Source: Apodospora peruviana
Lineage: Eukaryota > Ascomycota > Sordariomycetes > Sordariales > Lasiosphaeriaceae
Length of the DNA: 64,000 bases
Assembly: GCA_033439685.1 (NCBI GenBank)
Contig: JAUEDM010000002.1
Location: 2,852,001-2,916,000, forward strand
Reading direction: 5' to 3'
The notes under the pieces: model-generated
Databases searched by the model: none
Told to the model about the DNA's origin: nothing
Seen by the model: only the letters and a program-made list of their open reading frames with translations
Made by a program: the position numbers and the translations under genes
Shown here: one piece after another, positions 59,501 through 64,000 of the stretch
How positions within the stretch are numbered: the first letter of the stretch is position 1
How the letters are laid out: each line of letters begins with the position of its first letter

Positions 59501-61472
59501 GGGCCGTGGTGGCGTTCTTCTTGCAGGTGGATTGTACGATCGCTGGCACGTTGACGATGACGGGATGATTCAAGATGTGAAGGCGCATGGCCGCGGGAGC
59601 GGGCTCATGAAGCGAGTTGTCGACATCGTTGGGCGACAGCTGAGAGAATCATCCACTTGGGGATGTGGCGTTTTGCAGGAACATACGATTCTGCAAATTG
59701 TTGCACAGCTCAGAGATGCTGGCGCAAACCTGACTGATGGTTCTTTGGACTTGGCTGCGGAACTTCGGAAATGGGTTGGGAGACCGTGGGAGGGATCTCG
59801 CATCCTTCGGCTCATCGAGCGGTCAACCAGAGCTGCTATGCGGAATTGGTATCACGACAAGCACATCAAGGGCGTACAATCTCCGATTGGCTATCCTCGA
59901 CCCAAGCCTCCAGCCAGTCTATCGATACCGTCCGCGCCTACAGTTTTGCCATTCCATACCTTCACCTGCCCGCTGACGGCCAAGGATATTCGCATGATCT
60001 CGCAGAGAAATGCGCTCCGAATATCATGCTCCACGCTCCGGGCTCCTTGGGTCCCCGCTACGGTCTACGAACCCCCAAAGCCCCCAAGCCCCCATCTTAA
60101 CGTCGGATACGTCTCGTCCGACTTCAATAACCATCCCTTGGCACACTTGATGCAGTCTGTGTTTGGGTATCATAATCAAGCACGAGCAAAGGCGTTTTGT
60201 TATGCCACAACAGCCAGCGATAAGTCTATCCATCGGCAGCAAATCGAGCGCGAAGCACCAGTCTTCCGGGATGTCAGCAACTGGACCTCGGACAAGCTTG
60301 TTGACCAGATCGTTGCGGATGGGATCCACATCTTGGTGAACCTGAATGGCTATACCCGAGGCGCCCGCAATGAGGTGTTCGCTGCACGCCCTGCGCCGAT
60401 CCAGATGTCGTTTATGGGATTTGCTGGGACGCTTGGGGCTGAGTGGTGCGATTACCTTTTAGCGGATGCTACTGCGATTCCTCCGTCCACCCTTCGTCCG
60501 CACCGCAACAACCTGAATCTGGAAGACGTGTTCCGGGATGAAGCTGACGCTGAAACCGACGACTGGATCTACTCGGAGAACATCATTTACTGCCGTGATA
60601 CATTCTTCTGCTGCGATCACGCACAGTCCGCTGACGGGGCTAATGAACGGGACATGTCGTGGGAGGACGAGCAAAAGAGGCGCTGGAAGATGCGGAAAGA
60701 ACTGTTTCCGACCCTTCCGGATGACACAATCATCCTGGGTAACTTTAACCAACTGTACAAGGTGCGTTCTTAGCCGGCTCTGAAATCATCTGACAGGAGC
60801 TTTACTGACATGCTAAATAATCAGATTGACCCGACCACATTTCGAACATGGCTGCGCATACTTTCGCAGTGCCCCAAGGCGGTGCTCTGGCTCCTTCGAT
60901 TCCCGGAACTGGGCGAGAGCAACCTGAGGCGCACAGCAAAGGCGTGGGCTGGAGAGGCGGTGGCGAGCCGCATCATCTTCACCGACGTCGCGCCCAAGCA
61001 GCAACACATCTCCCGGGCCAGAGTTTGCGACCTCTTTCTCGACACGCCCGAGTGCAACGCGCACACGACGGCGGCAGATGTGCTGTGGTCAAGCACGCCA
61101 TTGCTCACGCTCCCGCGGTACCGGTACAAGATGTGCTCGCGCATGGCGGCGTCGATCCTCAAGGGCGCCCTGCCCAAGGACGCCGAGGGTGAGCAGGCGG
61201 CCAAGGAGCTTATCTCGGAGGACGATGCCGAGTACGAGGACTTTGCGGTGAAGTTGGCGAATAGTCTGAGATTCCGGCTCGTTCCGGATGGTGAGGGTGG
61301 TGGGTACGGGGAGGGCATGGGGAGGTTAGCGGAGCTGAGGAAATTGTTGTGGAGGAGTCGATGGACGTGCGGGCTGTTTGATACCAGGCGGTGGGTGAGG
61401 GATCTGGAGGATGCGTATGAGGAGGCTTGGCGGCGATGGGTTGCTGGGGAGGGTGGGGATATATACCTGTGA
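56514..61472 (+). CDS. O-GlcNAc transferase-like protein (TPR + GT41)
   Basis: The protein should transfer a sugar from a nucleotide donor to Ser/Thr of nuclear or cytosolic proteins, as OGT does. Exon 1 is 56514-60761 and exon 2 is 60825-61472, giving 1631 aa, much longer than animal OGT. The first ~490 residues are low-complexity (His/Pro/Ser/Gln). A first TPR block spans about residues 490-610, separated by a long spacer from a second at about 885-1000. The GT41 catalytic region runs from about residue 1195: YVSSDFNNHPLAHLMQSVFG, LVNLNGYTRGARNEVFAARPAPIQMSFMGF, NFNQLYK/IDPTTF (join at the intron), WLLRFPELGE, and LDTPECNAHTTAADVLW. The catalytic-region residues of animal OGT (His in HPLAH, Lys in QLYKI, HTT) are present. 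Whether it uses UDP-GlcNAc or, like plant SPY, GDP-fucose cannot be told from sequence alone. Confidence 0.9.
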
Positions 61473-64000
61473 TAGATTTTTTTTGTTTCTGTCGTTATGA
61501 TGTGTTTCTCTTCTGCTGTTGGAAGTTTCATGGGGGGGTTGCCTTGGGGCCGGGTTTTCTCTCCATTTTATGATCTTTCCTGTATTTTCCTTGTCTCTTT
61601 CTATACAGCAGGCAGGCAGGCAAGCAGCGTTGGGTTTGGTCCTTCTTCTTTTTGGGACAAGGCAAAGGGTTTGGTTGGTTGGGTTGGGTTTAGGAATCTT
61701 GCTCAGTTGGGAAATGGGAATGAACGGAACGGATATCAATTTGTTTTGCGGGTTTTGTTTTTTCCATATATATATAGGGGGGGACTACTATTATGATGTC
61801 TTGGTTTGGTCCGCCGTGCGTATGGTACGGCCGTACGTATGTATGGTCTTCATGTTGGCTTGGAAAGATGGATGGATGGATGAGTGGATGAAATGGATTT
61901 GTCTTTATGTTTCGCCGCGTACCTCTTATGATTTGAATGAGTGATACGATCGACATGGACGTCGACTATCTGCTCCTCGTTCAATAGAAGGAACTGGTGC
62001 TGATGTATTCAGATGAAAAAGGGAATGATATATGGGAAATGACACATGGATTTTAGTTTGGTGCTTGGGCAGTCCGTTGTTTCTCTGTGCGTGTGTTTTG
62101 TTATTGTCTAGTTGGATCCGAGTGTCGGTTTACATGGTGGTGTGTCGAGATTTGGGGGGGTTTGTTTTCGAAGTTGAACAAGTTATGGCATCATCTCTTC
62201 CTTCCGGTAGTTGAGTAAACAAGATGCGATCATTACACAGTCTTCCTTGGCGGAACTGTCAGTCAACCGAGATAGAAAAGTGTTGTTGTAGTTCCAACCC
62301 CCATAGAGAAGTGGGCACGCACCGAGGTCAGTGACCAAACACAGCTGCTGGTTATTCCCTCCCTCACACGCTTTCTCGCACTTGCTGCGGGCTTATTGCT
62401 CGCTGGGAGGGAACAGGAAAGGACGACCAAGGAAAGTAGGAAGGACACATGAACATACATTAAGTGGATGCCGGTTGCTCCCTCAAGGTCGACGACCATA
62501 GGTCCCTCTCCCCCAAGCTCAATCACCTCTCTTCCATGTCAAGACACACCACAGGTAGGTGCTACCCACGTAGGATAGCCCCCGACCGTTCTTGGGGAGA
62601 ACGGAACATCTCTTTATGAGGAAAGTCAGCCAGCCATGTCGGGGTCGACCGCGAGGAAAGTAGAGGTCGCTTCCGCCTTCATCATGCTGCATGGATGACG
62701 CGAGGTACAGTACCTACTTCCATCAACCACCTACCTTACCCAAGTAGGTACAGTACTCATGTCCTTGCTGAGCAGTGCCCTCCACCTCTTTTATCTCTTT
62801 CCGCACTGATCGCCACTGCCCAGATAAGTAGTGAGTCGCATTCCCATCCAGCGAACAGTTCCCATCCCCAATCCTAATCCCTATCCCGTGCGTCTCGCCA
62901 ACTTTAAACATATCCATCAAATCACAAAATCTTGGATATTAAATATCAATAGTGTCGACCTGAATCAACTAAAGATAGACCAACTAGACCAGTGAGATCC
63001 TGGCTAGAAAAAAACAGGAACCAGGAACGGGAACGACTTTGCCGCCCTGTTTTTCCTCTCCCTACCCCCCCTTTCATTTCTCACGACGGACCAATCCCAT
63101 GGCGATATTGGACCTTTTACTCTCACCGCGTAACTCGCTTGCTTTTGCCCTCTCGCTCGTAATGAAAGTACATGTATGAGAATATACTGATATGATGGAT
63201 GGCACCACTCATACTTAGCCCCATATTCTTGAGGGTTTCACCTTGGTAGGAGATCTTGGTGAGTTGACTTACATACCTAGGTAGCTACGTAGGTCAACAA
63301 AACATCGAAATCCACAACCCTGACCCATGGGCCGGCAACGACAAGTTCCTGTACAAGAGACAACAGAGTACGGGTCTTTCCTTTCACCCTAACGCTATAG
63401 CCCGCCCCGACATGTACATGTCTGCTGTAAACTGTATTTCGACAATAGTCGGCAGCCCGACGAGAAGCTCTACCCGCCATTCTTCACGGTTTATTTCTTT
63501 TCACCGCAAGTACCTCAGGCAAGTATTATCAGTACCGTACTATAATCGTATAACCTAGGTATTAAGGGAGGGTACACCGCCAGGTCTCTGTACCTTACTT
63601 GGACGTTTAATGCTCGCTGTCTTCTCCATTTCAGTTATGCAGAAATACATAATACCTGGATGCGGGAACAACAGATATGTTATTAGCATGCCGGGAAACA
63701 CCTTTCAAGGTTCTAGCGCCTCGTCTCCTCTCCGTTGTTTTTTTATACTGCTCTTACCTCACCATTGTCAGGGAGAGGGAGGAGAGGGAGGAGAGGGAGG
63801 AGAGTATGGCTATCCTAGTACTTGCTATCATCTCTCACCTCGGTATTTGTCATGAAAGAGGCACAGGCAAACACCACGCATACACTCTCATGCTTGCTGG
63901 CTCCATATCTAAGCGGTGAATCGTCAACAAGGAGTATACAGCATCACCCATCCTGTCGAGCATATAGGTAAACAGTTACTGTACGCAAGTATGTACCTTA
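61473..64000. other. 3' flank of OGT-like gene, no gene seen
   Basis: This 2.5 kb has T-rich 3' UTR-like sequence up to about 62.2 kb, then ordinary intergenic DNA. ACCTAGGTAG lies at 63275-63284 and TAACCTAGGT at 63551-63560. A short GGGAGGAGA-type purine minisatellite occupies about 63770-63807. Small open frames are not convincing. Confidence 0.5.
63770..63807. repeat. Purine minisatellite, GAGGGAGGA-type unit
   Basis: About four copies of a 9-nt GA-rich unit in tandem; the strand is all purine across the run. Confidence 0.8.

Noticed and set aside
1..64000. CRISPR arrays, insertion sequences, retroelements, secondary-metabolite or defence clusters
   Set aside because: I saw no regularly spaced repeats, transposase or reverse transcriptase motifs, or biosynthetic core enzymes; the genes are eukaryotic housekeeping genes.

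Overview
The window looks like a 64 kb piece of a filamentous ascomycete nuclear chromosome, most likely a sordariomycete. The reasons are short introns (about 50-230 nt) with GTAAGT-like donors and CTRAC-type branch sites, roughly one gene per 3.5 kb, moderately GC-rich codon use, and gene models that match Pezizomycotina families (long-tailed Pfa3, kelch membrane protein, fungal OGT, PRPP synthetase with an insert). I see no plasmid, phage, CRISPR, transposon, rRNA or convincing tRNA.

Layout: plc1-type phospholipase C (2-2938 +, 5' end outside the window); palmitoyltransferase Pfa3 (4285-6228 -); C2H2 zinc-finger protein (7103-8477 -); tail-anchored UBE2J1-type E2 (9777-10797 +); ZW10/Dsl1-type tether (11487-14321 -); M16 metallopeptidase (16229-19450 +); PRPP synthetase (20276-21756 -); ornithine decarboxylase with a long spliced leader (22858-24381 -, leader to about 25.4 kb); mitochondrial presequence protease Cym1 (27124-30227 -); taxilin (31509-33342 +); a conserved-looking unknown (34548-35975 +); nitronate monooxygenase (37137-38228 +); NatB catalytic subunit (39268-39894 -); a second unknown with a probable GC-AG intron (40810-42132 +); kelch single-pass membrane protein with another GC-AG intron (42840-45202 -); Sec23 (46877-49446 +); ribosomal protein uL11/RPL12 (50057-50990 +); a gene-poor stretch of 5.5 kb; O-GlcNAc transferase-like protein (56514-61472 +); and 2.5 kb of 3' flank without a gene.

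Function: these are mostly core housekeeping genes, not a biosynthetic or defence cluster. Several concern membrane traffic or ER/Golgi biology (Sec23, ZW10/Dsl1, taxilin, Pfa3, UBE2J1-type E2), two are M16 peptidases, and two supply basic metabolites (PRPP, putrescine). Each appears to be transcribed on its own; I see no operon-like logic. I reconstructed the exon structures by hand from splice signals and reading-frame continuity, and every spliced model closes in frame.

I did not find an obviously new multi-gene system. The most interesting observations are local: the ODC leader, whose putative spliced form has no ATG while its intron does; two GC-AG introns, one hidden because it is in frame and stop-free; tryptophan-acidic motifs in the ZW10-like protein that suggest COPI binding; a 4-nt first coding exon in RPL12; and short palindromic motifs recurring between genes.
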